This document shows positions 44,689-55,022 of a stretch of DNA of 62,608 nucleotides, piece by piece. The notes beneath the pieces were generated by a model. The model searched no databases and was not told the DNA's origin. It saw nothing but the letters and a program-made list of their open reading frames with translations. Location: the NCBI GenBank assembly GCA_002179805.1, contig NAVB01000343.1, forward strand, positions 1-62,608, given 5' to 3'. Position 1 is the stretch's first letter. Every line of letters begins with the position of its first letter. Source of the DNA: Acanthamoeba lenticulata. Lineage: Eukaryota > Discosea > Longamoebia > Acanthamoebidae. Both the position numbers and the translations under genes were made by a program.

Positions 44689-46981
44689 ATGGACCATGGA
44701 AGGAACGGTGCAGACGAGCTTCCTCCTGACAAAGCCTTCCTGAACCCATCAACTCCGTCGCTCGCGCAGACAAACGAAGGCTTACAGACGCGAAGAGTCG
44801 TCGATGACGAGTCATCCGAGGAGGAAGAAGAGCTACCCCGGCGACACAGCACAGACGCCAACGGACGGCCTTCAGCAGGAGGGATCCTCGCTTCTCCTAT
44901 TTCCCTTGTCCTCTCGCCTGCACGCGGTGCCTGCTCTCGATCCCACTGCAGGTGCGCCCCAGTCGTCGCTTTTAAATCTTTATTTTTGAATCATATTTTA
45001 CTTTATTATCGGACATTTAAGTTCCTTTTATGCCCTTTTATGAATTACAGCACAATAAATGCTATTTTACAGAAGAAATATGGGTGACTCACAAGAGGGA
45101 GCAGGTGTGACGGCTTCCTGCCCAACTACTGGGACGGCCACTATTGCCGCAACTGTCTACACTTGGCCAACTTCCACGACTCGGTTTCCTCCGAAGCCCT
45201 GGGCGCCACCACTCAACGTAGGTCCCGCTTGTCCTCTTCTTTGTGTGCTCGAGTGATAACGCGCTGACATGATCGGCGTTGTGTTGCTACCGGCCAGCGA
45301 GCACATGGCACAGCTTCCCCAAATCGTGGGACAAGACGCGGTTCCTCGCTTCGCTCGGCGTCCCGCAGGCGCTGGACGCTGCCAAGGGCGCCAAGCCGCG
45401 CGGGACCGCCAAGAACAAGTCCGACATACAGACGCGCTCGCCTCGCGGCCGGGCGGGCGGCAAGGAGAATCTGCCGCAGGGCGCCAACGCCGGGCCGGGC
45501 CGGGCCGGCGTTGACGCCGTCTCGGTCGAGGTGGCGGTGGCGGTCGGCGACGTCGATGACGACGCCGGCTACGGCCGCAGGCAGCCGCTATGGCAAAGCG
45601 ACGACGCACGCCTTCTCACCGAGCGTCGGCCAGATGGTCACGACTGGGACCACAACGCCGACCTGAACCAGACCGTCTTCGTCACTCCGCTCCCGAAGGA
45701 GGCCGCAGCCGAGCCCGCAGCGGCGCAGCAGCACAGCACGAGCGAAGCCAAAGAAGCCGCCGCGATGGCTGCCGCGGCCGAGGCCGAGCAGAAAGCGGCG
45801 GCTGCGGAGAAGGAGACGGCGCAGATGGCCGCGTTGATGGAGATCGTGACGGCGCTCTGTGTGCAGCAGAAGGAAAACGAGGCCAGCCTTGAGGAGGTGA
45901 CGGTGGTGATGGGTGAGCTCGAGCGGCGGTGGCGCGCCGAGCAGCGTGACGCCGAGAAGGAGCGACGGCTGGCGCGGCGCACTTACGAGGAGAATGTGAA
46001 GAAGCGGGACATCGAGATCATGCGCATGCGCGAGGAGCTCAAGCGCGAGCGCTGTCTCCGTGAGATGGCCGAAGACCGCGTCAAACGGGCCGAGGACTGT
46101 GCCCGAGCCGGTCCGCACCGCTTTCTCGCCGTTTTCGATTCTTCCTGCCGTCTTCGTTCTTTGTTCTGACCCGCCGCTTTTCATTCTTTTCGCGTGCAGC
46201 GAGCGAGGACCTGGCCTTTATCGTCGCTTGCGTTCAGGCCAGCGGAGGCAACTTCTTGCCGCCCTCCCTGACCGCCAAAACGCGGAACGAGGACACTGAG
46301 GCCGGAGCCGCTGAGGCCGAGGAGGATGTCGGCACGACAGATGACTGGACCACGGCCACGACGTTCGAGCGCCGCCCGGCCAACTTCTTTTTGCCGGCCA
46401 GCGGCAGCGGTGGACGCGACTCGCCCACGCGCAAGCTCGACGGCCGAGTTGACGAGCTGGAAGACGTCTCGCCGCGACGGCCCGCCTCCCGCGGCGATAG
46501 TGGCGAAAAGAACGAAGAGCTGGGGGCGGAAAAGAACGAAGGCGAAGACAATACGACGAAGGAGAGCAGCCCGGTGGCGCTGATGCTGTCGCCGCGCCGG
46601 CAGGCCGAGAGCGGAGCGGCCCCCGAGTCGCCAGTGGCAGAAGACAAGACCGCCAGCCAACGAGATGAAGTGTTGGAACAGATGGCGGCCATCTACTGGA
46701 AGGAGCGACGTGAACACCGGATAACGAAGGAGATGCTCGAGCGCGAGATCCGCGACCAGCGGGCGCGCGTCGAGAAGCTCGAGGAGGAGAACGAAAAGCT
46801 GATCGAAAAAATCCAAGAAATCGAGCTGCGCGAGTTGGCCGTGCTCGAGCGTGAGAAGCGGATGAGCCTCACGCCCGAGGAGGGCGAGCGGCGCAAGCTC
46901 GAGTTCCTCTTCGAGAAGCTGCTTCACGTAGGGACCATGGTCAGCGAGATCACCCACGAGATACAGCTCATCAAGAAATAA
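44689..46981 (+). CDS. Cys/His-finger plus coiled-coil protein, unknown function
   Basis: Four exons (44689-44951, 45105-45217, 45298-46110, 46200-46981) total 1,971 nt, 656 residues, in perfect phase. The N-terminus is acidic/Ser-rich. The exon 1-2 junction builds a compact Cys/His cluster, CSRSHCRCDGFLPNY then WDGHYCRNCLHLANFH, plausibly binding zinc. After a basic linker, residues about 240-380 form a long charged coiled coil (Ala/Glu-rich, then MGELERRWRAEQRDAEKERR). A disordered acidic stretch precedes a second coiled coil (MLEREIRDQRARVEKLEEEN) ending ITHEIQLIKK. The finger resembles a motif I associate with Acanthamoeba-specific coiled-coil proteins, but I cannot name a characterised family. 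Scaffold function is a guess. Confidence 0.75.
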
Positions 46982-47089
46982 AACCAAGAAGAAGAAGAAC
47001 GAGAGGATCCTCAACACCACCACTTGGGCGGGTCGTTTGCGTCATGCGACAATAAATTAAAACAAAGACAGCAGGAGAGGCTCGAGGGA

Positions 47090-47646
47090 TCACTGGGCTG
47101 AGGCAGCGGCATCGGGAGCGTCGCCGTCCGCAGAGTCCTGAATCGACAGCGCCGCCATGTCGGCGGCTCGGATGACCACTGCCGCCCAACGTAAGAAAAA
47201 GAGTGGGGGGAGGTGCTACATGCACGGAGGGGCTCAGGTACCGGCACCCTCGGCAGGTTCATCATCTTGTTCGCTTTGGGGCGTGTCCCACTCGTCGTCG
47301 TTGCCGTCGGCGCCTTCGTCCCCGATGCCAGTGAACCTCTCAAGCACCGCCTGCAGGCGCAAGAACAGGTGAGAGGCTGCTGAATGGCACGCGTTGCTGA
47401 TCGAACGTACCGATTGCTTGAAGCTCTGCAACAAATATTTGTTGGCCTGCTCGGTGGCGGTGATCTCCATGGCCGGCATCTCCTCACCTGTAATGTTTAC
47501 AGCATTCACCTAAAATGAGGACACAGGACGTGCTAACATCAAGATGGTCACAAATCAAACTCAGTGGTACCTTCGCCGTGCTCATGCCCATCCTCAGGAT
47601 GCGCACAGTGGCAGCGCGGCTCGTGCTGCTCAGCGCCGTCCGACAT
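47090..47646 (-). CDS. Small acidic protein, unknown function
   Basis: Four short exons join in frame to a product of about 115 residues. Start ATG 47646 gives a Cys/His-rich N-terminus (RCHCAHPEDGHEHGEG), then a predicted amphipathic helix (ATEQANKYLLQSFKQSAVLE), an acidic Asp/Glu/Gly segment (GIGDEGADGNDDEWDTPQSE), and an Ala/Asp-rich end (MAALSIQDSADGDAPDAAAS). The minus frame remains open further upstream with a basic Lys-rich stretch and earlier ATGs, so the start could lie at about 47706. It converges with the Cys/His-finger gene. No family recognised; moderate confidence because exons are short. Confidence 0.55.
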
Positions 47647-48531
47647 CTTCAGTTTCTCATTCTTTGTTTTGTCTTTTCTTTTTTTAACCAGGCCTCTTGT
47701 CGACATGCGGCTGGTCCTTCCAGGTACGCGGCGAGTACGCTCTACGACACACCACGCCTCGGTCGCCACCACACAACCCACGACTCTTGTTAAAGAATAA
47801 GGACAAGCCTGTTGTTGACCTCATTCCTCGCTGTTGAGTGGAGGTTGAAGAAGTCAAGCGGCAAACGACGTCTTTTTGCTCGATGGTGAGGCCTCATCGA
47901 TGACGCCTTCTTCGGAAGGGCGAGGGACTCAAAACGAAATAAGTGGCGGCCACTCAGTGCCCGCCGCATGAACCACAACGCCGGCTGGTTCTGTGTTGCA
48001 GGACCTCCCCCACATTCAAGCTGGTACCAAGGTAAATCTTCGGTGCGGTGTCTGCCTCTCGGCAGAACCAGCTTCAGCCTTCCCCTCCTCCTTGAGGTAC
48101 ACTTGTGTAGTGCGTGGTGTGCTCCCGGCCTTTGTCCTCCGACCAGGATGGTCGTTGTTCGTTTGTTCACTATTATTTCTTGATTCCACCCATGTCGAGT
48201 TTGCTCCTGTGCGCTGGCTTGCCAGCGAGAGCTGCACAGGGGCAAGCTTTCGTCTTCCACTCCCCCTCACAACCATCCCACTCATTTAATGCAACATACC
48301 AATTCAAAATCCACATCTCGCCTCCTCTTAGAAGAGGAGCAGAAATCGCGCAACTTTTTCGCTTCCATAACGGGGTTACCTAATTCACCAACCACGCGGT
48401 TTCGTCCCTTTATGGCGCGAACCGCAGAACAAGGCGCGAGTAGACCAGGCGACCAAAAAATAAATAAAATAAATAAAAATAATAACAATAAAAATAAAAT
48501 AAGAAGGTAATTAGGCCCGATAGTGGATTCG
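47647..48531. promoter_or_regulatory. Divergent intergenic region before ELM2-SANT gene
   Basis: 885 bp with no supportable complete gene. A possible 5' exon of the ELM2-SANT gene (ATG at 48413, MARTAEQGA) could splice over an AT-rich intron (48438-48522) into frame; it is unproven. The remainder shows only random short open frames. Confidence 0.35.
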
Positions 48532-51006
48532 ATGTTCCACCTCTTCGACTTTGGGAACAAAGCCATCGAGCATGAGCCTACACCACCACATCCAACCGAA
48601 GAAAAATTAGACGAAGTCGAGATACTCGAGCAAGCCCAATCGAGGTTACCAGCTTTTTGTCCCCACTCTTCGCCATTCGCCACGTCGTGCAGTTCTATCC
48701 TCTCGGGCTTCGAGTGGTACGCCGAGGAACCTCTACTTGGCATCGAAGGCTCCGAGCCGCTCCTGGCCGCCACACCACCGCCAACGGTCGATTTCCGAGC
48801 AAACACTACCGACGACCGCACCGGCCTGGATCAAGCCCTTCTTTCTTCCGAAGGGTCAACTGCAAGTTCTGAGGACCTGATGCATCGACCCTCAGCGCAG
48901 CAGCCCGAAAATCGTCATCCTATCAACTCACTCATCGCAGCTGCCGACGAGTGCTCGCCCCCATTCGTTGTCGACACGTTGACCACCATCTCGTGCCCGC
49001 GCAACGTTACCAGTTCGGCTCCTACCTCGCCGTTGACCGACCCACCCAACGACGACGATCACGTACCTTCTCTAGGAACCGCGGCCACATCGCCGCATGT
49101 GCCACCACCAGATGGCGACGTAACCACTGCCATGGCCATTGATGACATTTCAACCGAAGCCATACTGGCTCCTGCGGTAGAGATGTCTTTCGGCGTGGCA
49201 AGTCTTCAGCCAATCGAACCGTCTACAATTCAACCACATGGCAACGAGCACGTAGGCGACAACCGCACTGCATCTGCCGACGATCCCGCTGTCGGCCCCA
49301 GTCGAGATCTCGACGCCAACAACGACGATGACGACGAAGCGGCCGAGGAGGAGCCCCAGTTGTCTCCTCGGCTCGTGGACGCGGGTGCGCTCTACGACGC
49401 CTACCTCCTGCGCCGGGCCCAGCTGGACGCCCAGGGCGAGTGGCCCACCTCGCCTACCACGAGCAGCGGCCGCAGCGACGTCGATGATGACATCGACGAC
49501 GAAGAGGACGACGACGAAGGCCACTCGGACCGGCCGTCGAACCACAGCTACGTCGGCCTGGGCCGCCTCTACTACGATGACGATAGCGAGGACGAGGACG
49601 ATTATGACGACGAGCGCGCGATCTATGTGCGCGAGGTTCTCGGCAGCGTCGGAGGGTGGCCGCAAGACCAGCGGGCGCTGCACCGGCGGAACGAGGACTT
49701 CCCCTATCACACCTACAAGCCGCCCGCCGTGGGCGACAGCTTCCAGGCCGTCCTCCCCGCGCTCCTTCCCGAGACCCTGCGACTACGCGCCTCGGCCGAG
49801 CCCGTCAGCGGCGGCGATCAGCCGGCAGCTGCCTCCGGCGACGACATCGACGTCGTCGACGACGACGGCCCGCGGCACGAGGAGCTCGTTTGGTCGCCCG
49901 ACTCGGTTGCCGACGATCAAGGTAATGACAACTCCGTCTCCCTCGTCATTGATCATTTCTAACGTTGTCGTCGTGATGGATGGGTGGCTTACAGTCGAGG
50001 ACTACTTGGCGCACGTGCGACAACTCGTTGACGCTGACGACTTCTCGGAGGAAAAGGCTCTGATCGAGCTCCACCGCCACAGCTACGACGTCTGTGGCGC
50101 CCTGGCCTCCCTCCTCGTCGACCCCGCGCCCTTCCACAAAGGTCCGCTCCCCTTTCTCCTCTCTCTGTTGGGGCCCACTCAAGTCTCACGTTGTCGTCGT
50201 CATGAGCAGATCGGTGGAGCGAAACGGAGAAGGTGGCGCTGCTGGCGGGGTGGAGTCTCTACTGGAAGAACTGGCGGATGATTCAGACGATGGTGCCCTC
50301 GCGATCGACGGGCGAGATCATGCAGTTTTACTACCAGAACAAGCCCCGCGCCGACCACCTCCGGCGCCAGCGCGCCGAGCATGACGATGATGACGACAAC
50401 AACAGCGAAGAAGAGGAGGAACAACAACAGGAGGAACAACAAGAAGAAGACGATGCCGAGCTCGAAGCGGTCACGACATTGGCCGGGGCCGCCACGCGCT
50501 CTCCTTCCTTAGCGTCCTCTTCGTCGTCCTCGCCACACCAACCGCTGCCAACGTCCCCGCACGAGCGGAGTGACCTCGCCCCTTCCCCTGTACATAGCCA
50601 GCTTCGGGGCGAGTCTGCCGACGACATGGACGCCGCGGCCAGCAGTGATGATGATGACGACGGCGGCCGCGAGGACGACAACGACGATGGCGACGTTGAT
50701 GGCGATGATGGCGACAGCAGCTGCCGAGAGGACGGCAAGGAGGAGGGCTTTGGCGGCCAGGAGATCCAGAACGGCGCCAGGAACAGCAATAACAATACCA
50801 ACAAGAGGAAGCGCGTTGATCATCAACATGACGACGAGGCGGCCGTCGACGAGGCCCTGCCAGGCGATGGCGAAGGCCACGACCGGAGCGAGGAGGACGA
50901 GGAGCGCGCCTCGAGCAGCAAGCGAGCCCGCCTCGAGCGGGACGAGGCTGCAGCCCGCCTCCGAGCGCCGCAGCTGCGCTCGGAGGAGTCCTCTTCGAGT
51001 CCTTAA
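48532..51006 (+). CDS. ELM2-SANT domain chromatin corepressor (MIER/MTA-like)
   Basis: Three exons (48532-49921, 49995-50141, 50210-51006), 777 residues. The N-terminal half is acidic and disordered. The ELM2 domain begins VGDSFQAVLPALLPE, continues with VWSPDSV, and finishes VEDYLAHVRQLVDADDFSEE with ALIELHRHSYDVCGALASLL. The SANT domain follows directly: WSETEKVALLAGWSLYWKNW and IQTMVPSRSTGEIMQFYYQN. ELM2-SANT pairs recruit and activate class I histone deacetylases in MIER, MTA and CoREST proteins, so a nuclear corepressor role is expected. The C-terminal tail is extremely acidic/Ser-rich with a basic NLS-like NKRKRVDHQH and SSKRARLERD. An additional 5' exon is possible (see upstream region). 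Partner deacetylase unknown. Confidence 0.9.
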
Positions 51007-51475
51007 AGAAGAAGCGATTTTATGATCATCTTCCTCTTCATCTCTCTACTTCACTTCTTATTCTTCTCTTTCTCTTTCTCTTTCTCTCACAAACGACCAT
51101 AAGTGTCTGAGACCCCAACCCACTTCTATTTATTGTAACTCTAGTACACAACAACATGCAGTTATAAATGCGAAGAGATGTTTCATCATCATCATCACCA
51201 TCCTCATCTTCATCATGATGGCGGGGTCAACGGGTTGGAGCACACGTCAGGCGATGATGAAGTGGACGAAGGCGGAGAGGGCAGGAGCGAGGGGAAGAGA
51301 GACCCCACCAGCGTCTCGCTGAATCGTTCCTCTTCACGACACGTAGGTCAGACTACGTGGAGATGGAAATGGAGGGGTGAAGGGGAGGGGGCGATGTCAT
51401 ACGCCAAATCTCGCGCGGAAGGACGGGACGATCGACGGGCTCAACGTTGTTCCAACACAGAACGCTCCATGCAAG
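51007..51475. other. Convergent 3' region with polypyrimidine tract
   Basis: 469 bp between facing stops. It holds a long C/T tract (about 51025-51090, with CTTTCT repeats) and an ATC/ATCATC-rich patch at 51183-51222. Presumed 3' UTRs; no gene. Confidence 0.4.
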
Positions 51476-53151
51476 CTATGAAAACAACACATGTTGTTGG
51501 TGAGCACGCATGGGACACGAGCGACATGAGGGCAACATGTCCCGCACATTGCCCAAGTCGTCAAACAGCATCTGCTGCGATATGGTGGTCCTGAGGATGG
51601 TGCCGTCCCTTCGGCGCATCACGAGACGCGTGTGGATCACGTCCGTCACGTCTGGATGTCTCCTGGTCAAGACCCCAAGCATGTGATTAGATAAACAAAA
51701 ATGAGGGGTGAGGGAAACACCGTTGTGTACCGCGACTGCATGACCTGCAGCAGTCTGCGAACGTGGACTTGGTCGGGCATGCCCACCTTGGCGATCGGGC
51801 AGCCCTGCAGCTCGTGCTGTTGTTTGATTCGCCACACAGAGGGAAAAAAAGGATGAGGTGGTCGCGGGCAACAGCCACAACGCCCGCACTCCCTCTTTCG
51901 CCAGAGACTCGGGTCGCACACCAATTCATATTGGACCATCTCGCAGAAGGCCGGGCTCGCGTAGACGAAGTGGGGCATCGGCAGCTTGACGAGGAGGACC
52001 GGATCCGGAACGATCCGCGCGACCGCGAACGGTTTCCTGCCAGAAGGTAAAGCGCCCCACGAGTGAGCTGCGCGCCTTGGAACGATGTACGGCGGAGGCG
52101 GAGGCGGCGACGTCAACGAACTGGAGGTCGTCGATGGCAAAGGAGACGTCAAGCCGCTTGTGGAGGTTGTAGGACCCGAACACGGGGAGCAGCCGCGCGA
52201 ACTGGCCCCGCACGGCGTAGGCCGGTTGCAACTGGGCGGTGAAGGGCTGATCAGCATGATCCTGGGCGCCCTGGAAGCGAAGGACCTCGTCCAGCAGCGG
52301 CGCGCGGATCGACGCGCCAACGGCCAGCGGCAGCGGCAGCCCGGCCAGCCTCTGCGCCAGGTCTGCTTTCTGGACGTCAATTATGAAGTTGAAGATGATG
52401 AGGAAGGGGAAGAGGGACATGCTACTGACCCTCCTGCATGTACCCGTAGATGAGCTGCGAGGAGTTCACCCGCGAGACCTCCTTACGGACGGCCTTGACG
52501 CTGCGGCGCACGTCCTCCATCTCCTCGACCAGGAGCTTGAGCATGTTGACCACCACGGGCGACCCCGGGCGGCCGAGTACGAGCGACGTCGTGTCCTGGG
52601 GGGACTGCGACGCGGTTGTTGTTTGAGTTGGATGGCTATCCTGCGCATCTTCCTCTTCAACTTGCACTTCATCCTCTTCCTCCCGTTTGCGCTTTTGGCT
52701 TGTTGTTCCGCCAGGACTTGTCGAGGCCAGAGGCGCGTGTGGAAGATCGATTGCTTGTGGCGTCGGGCGGAGGGGGGCCACTGGACAACAAAACGTTCAC
52801 CAACGGCTCAGTTGTGATCAATAAAGGCCACCCAGGAGGAGCTTTCGTCATTACCGGACTTGTCCCGGCAAGAACGTGAGCGGAAAATGAGGGGAGGGGA
52901 GCACGCACGAGGGGGCGAGGCCTTGGCGGGCTTTGGCTTGCGTGGCCGACCGCGTTTGCGCCGAAGATTGCACGTCAATGCGATGTTGGCGCGTAGACAG
53001 GGGCCACACGGCCTCTCCCTATGTGTCGGTGGGACGAGCAAGTTTAAAAGCTTGTGTGGGTGGGATGCTGGTCAGAAAAATGAACGAACCTGTCGCACGT
53101 AATGCCTGCTTGCGTGCAAGCGGTGCAGTCTTCCGGCGCCAAGTCGCTCAT
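51476..53151 (-). CDS. Zn2Cys6 binuclear-cluster transcription factor with C-terminal PAS domain
   Basis: Start ATG 53151. Exon 1 (53151-53090) and exon 2 (from 53018) together encode CTACTQAGITC then CGPCLRANIALTC, spacing C-x2-C-x6-C-x5-C-x2-C-x8-C, a textbook GAL4-type binuclear zinc cluster. An AT-hook (KRGRPRKPKP) follows. A Ser/Pro/Glu-rich linker with basic QKRKREEEDE precedes a helical segment (VVNMLKLLVEEMEDVRRSVK). The C-terminal part contains a PAS-like domain: MPHFVYASPAFCEMVQYEL, LQGCPIAKVGMPDQVHVRRL, RLVMRRRDGTILRTTISQQM. Stop at 51476. Fungal ERT1/AcuK-type regulators of gluconeogenesis share exactly this Zn2Cys6...PAS order. Carbon-source control in the amoeba is inferred. Around seven exons; middle joins are less certain than the cluster. 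Confidence 0.85.
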
Positions 53152-53600
53152 CCTCCTGCACCAACGTGCTACGCCTCAAGTTCTGTTTCTTCTCCTGAAA
53201 CGAACATAAGCAAACTTAAAATTGCATGTCCAATCCCCGTTCTCTGTTCCTTGTCGACACGGTCCTTACCCTTCACACAACATCACGTGCTTGGCGATTT
53301 GGGACAAAGGTTAGACAACGAAGGCCAAGACAAACTGGACTGCGGTCCATCGCGGTCGTGCGGTTGACGCGGCAAGCAGGCAAGTTTGCAGCGGACTTGC
53401 CCTCGTGGTTCAGCCGTGCGAGTTTTCGCCCCTTTTCCGGTGTCCAATCGCCCGGCCTGTTCACCCTCCGCCGCGATGCCATTGGACCCAGGCCCAGTTA
53501 AAAGGGACCTGTAATCACTCTGCATTCCTCACCAACCTCATCTCCCAAGCACACAGCCTCGAGCACTCTAAGCCACCACTCCTCTACCACCAACAACAAC
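53152..53600. promoter_or_regulatory. Divergent region with CCAAT and TATA-like elements
   Basis: 449 bp between opposed starts. GTCCAATCG (about 53441-53449) is a CCAAT-type element and AGTTAAAAGG (about 53495-53504) a TATA-like element some 100 bp upstream of the small secreted protein's ATG. A well-formed promoter facing right is plausible. Confidence 0.45.
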
Positions 53601-53927
53601 ATGAAGTTCTTTGCGCTGATCGGTTTCTTCTGCCTCGTCGCTCTCTGCCTGGCCGGCTCGGCCCTGGCCAACGACAAGGACACGACGGTGGTGACCTCCT
53701 CGGGCGTGGTGTCGGGCACCTACGTGGGCGACGCCACTGTGACCCAGGTTTCCACCAACGCCACGGCGGTCACCTCGCCCGTCGTGATTGTGGGCTCCAC
53801 TTCTGCCTCGACCACTACCATCTCCGCCACCAACAACCAGATCGTGGGCAACGGCAACGGCGCCGTGCTCTACCTCACCAACGACGCCTCGTCGGCCGCC
53901 AAGCTCGCGCCCTTCACCTTCTTCTAA
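53601..53927 (+). CDS. Small secreted Ser/Thr/Val-rich protein, unknown function
   Basis: Intronless gene for 108 residues. The start ATG follows an A-rich context (CAACAACATGAAG). The signal peptide MKFFALIGFFCLVALCLAGS is cleaved near SALA. The mature chain of about 85 residues is almost entirely Val/Thr/Ser/Ala/Gly/Asn with no Cys, for example GTYVGDATVTQVSTNATAVT and STSASTTTISATNNQIVGNG, suggesting repeated beta-strands and abundant O-glycosylation sites. It ends KLAPFTFF. Codon use is strongly biased to C-ending codons, hinting at high expression. No family recognised; cell-surface, cyst-wall or secreted matrix roles are possible. Confidence 0.75.
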   Translation: MKFFALIGFFCLVALCLAGSALANDKDTTVVTSSGVVSGTYVGDATVTQVSTNATAVTSPVVIVGSTSASTTTISATNNQIVGNGNGAVLYLTNDASSAAKLAPFTFF

Positions 53928-54039
53928 GAAGATGATGAAGCTCTCTCGCTCCAACCTCTCCACACTTTGTCATCGGACCGATCAATCGAAGATTGTCGCC
54001 GTTTTGTGATCCTTCCTTTAAATGCACATTCTTTTTCTA

Positions 54040-54993
54040 TTACGTTGAGTCTTTTGAACGATGCTTCTTCCTCTTCTTGTCCTTTTTTTCCTTCTTTTTC
54101 TTCTTGTCCTTCTTCCTCTTCTTCTCCTTTCTTCGCTTTCGCTCTTCTCTCTTCTCCTTTCGCCGCTTTCGCCTCTTTCTTCGTTCTTCTTCGCTCTCTG
54201 ACTCTGACGAAGACGATGAAGTGGACGACGACTCGGACGAAGCAGAGGACGTTCCTTCTTCCTCCCCCTCCTCCTCTCCACTACTTTCGTCCTCACTTGC
54301 GGCATTGTGCGCCTCCTCTGCCTCCTCCATCTGTCGCTTGCGCTTGAGGAACTTGCGGCTGCCCCGCCCGCGCACGCGCTTCCCACCAAAGGCCGTCTCC
54401 TTGGTCGGGCCCACCGTCGGTGCCGTCACTGCGGCGCTGCCCGCAGTCATGGCCGGCGCTGTGCGAGTCGATGCCGCGCCGACTACCGGAGGCGGAGCGG
54501 TGGCCGCCTGCGCACGTTGCAGCAATTCACGTCGCAGCTGCTCTTCTTGCCGCTGCTGCTTTTGGGCATCACCCGCAGCGCAGCTGTCGTCGGTCCCTTT
54601 AGGGTCATCGTCGTCACGCGAACGGCGCCGCTTTCGCTCACGCGTGGTCTTGTCTCGGTCGCTTGACCGACTGCGACTGCGGCTTCTGCTTCGGCTTCGG
54701 CTGCGACGACTGCGCCGCCGGCCATCGTGCCGGTAGCGATGCTCATTAGAGCCACCATCGTCGTCAGATCGGTCGCGAGAGCGGCTGCTGCTTCGCCGGC
54801 GATGACGACTTGAGTCGCTCGCAGCCTCGCCTGAGGCGCTGGCTCGGTTGTGCGCGAGCGTGTGCGTGATCACGTTCCGCAAGAAGCGTCGATCTGGCAC
54901 CCCGCGCTCGCCCGTTGCCTTGCCCTGTGCGCATGCAGCGCAACGCGGTGACGGTGAGTCGATGAAGAGTCAATCACAAGAGGTGAAGAGCAT
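54040..54993 (-). CDS. RS/KE-rich nuclear protein resembling NKAPD1
   Basis: Likely two exons: a 16-nt start exon (54993-54978, MLFTS) and a long exon from about 54893 to the stop at 54040. The spliced N-terminus reads RRFLRNVITHTLAHNRAS, resembling the LLRNVIRHTDAHN start of animal NKAP-domain-containing protein 1. Then come an SR-rich stretch (SRHRRRSSSRSRDR; RSRRSRSRSRSRSRSR), a Gln/Arg/Leu helical segment, a short GGKRVRGRGSRKFLKRKR block, and a long Ser/Glu then Lys/Arg/Glu tail ending KKHRSKDST. Such composition is typical of nuclear speckle and splicing-associated proteins. The start exon is a hand inference; without it the frame opens at a GTG. It lies only 30 bp downstream of the RING gene's stop. 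Confidence 0.65.
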
Positions 54994-55022
54994 AATTGAG
55001 CGCTAATTGCGAACTGATCTTC

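Noticed and set aside
49328..50281. 317-codon plus-strand frame overlapping the ELM2-SANT gene
   Set aside because: Mostly an alternative-frame shadow (Thr/Arg/Ser runs) of the acidic exon; only its end coincides with the true ELM2 exon.
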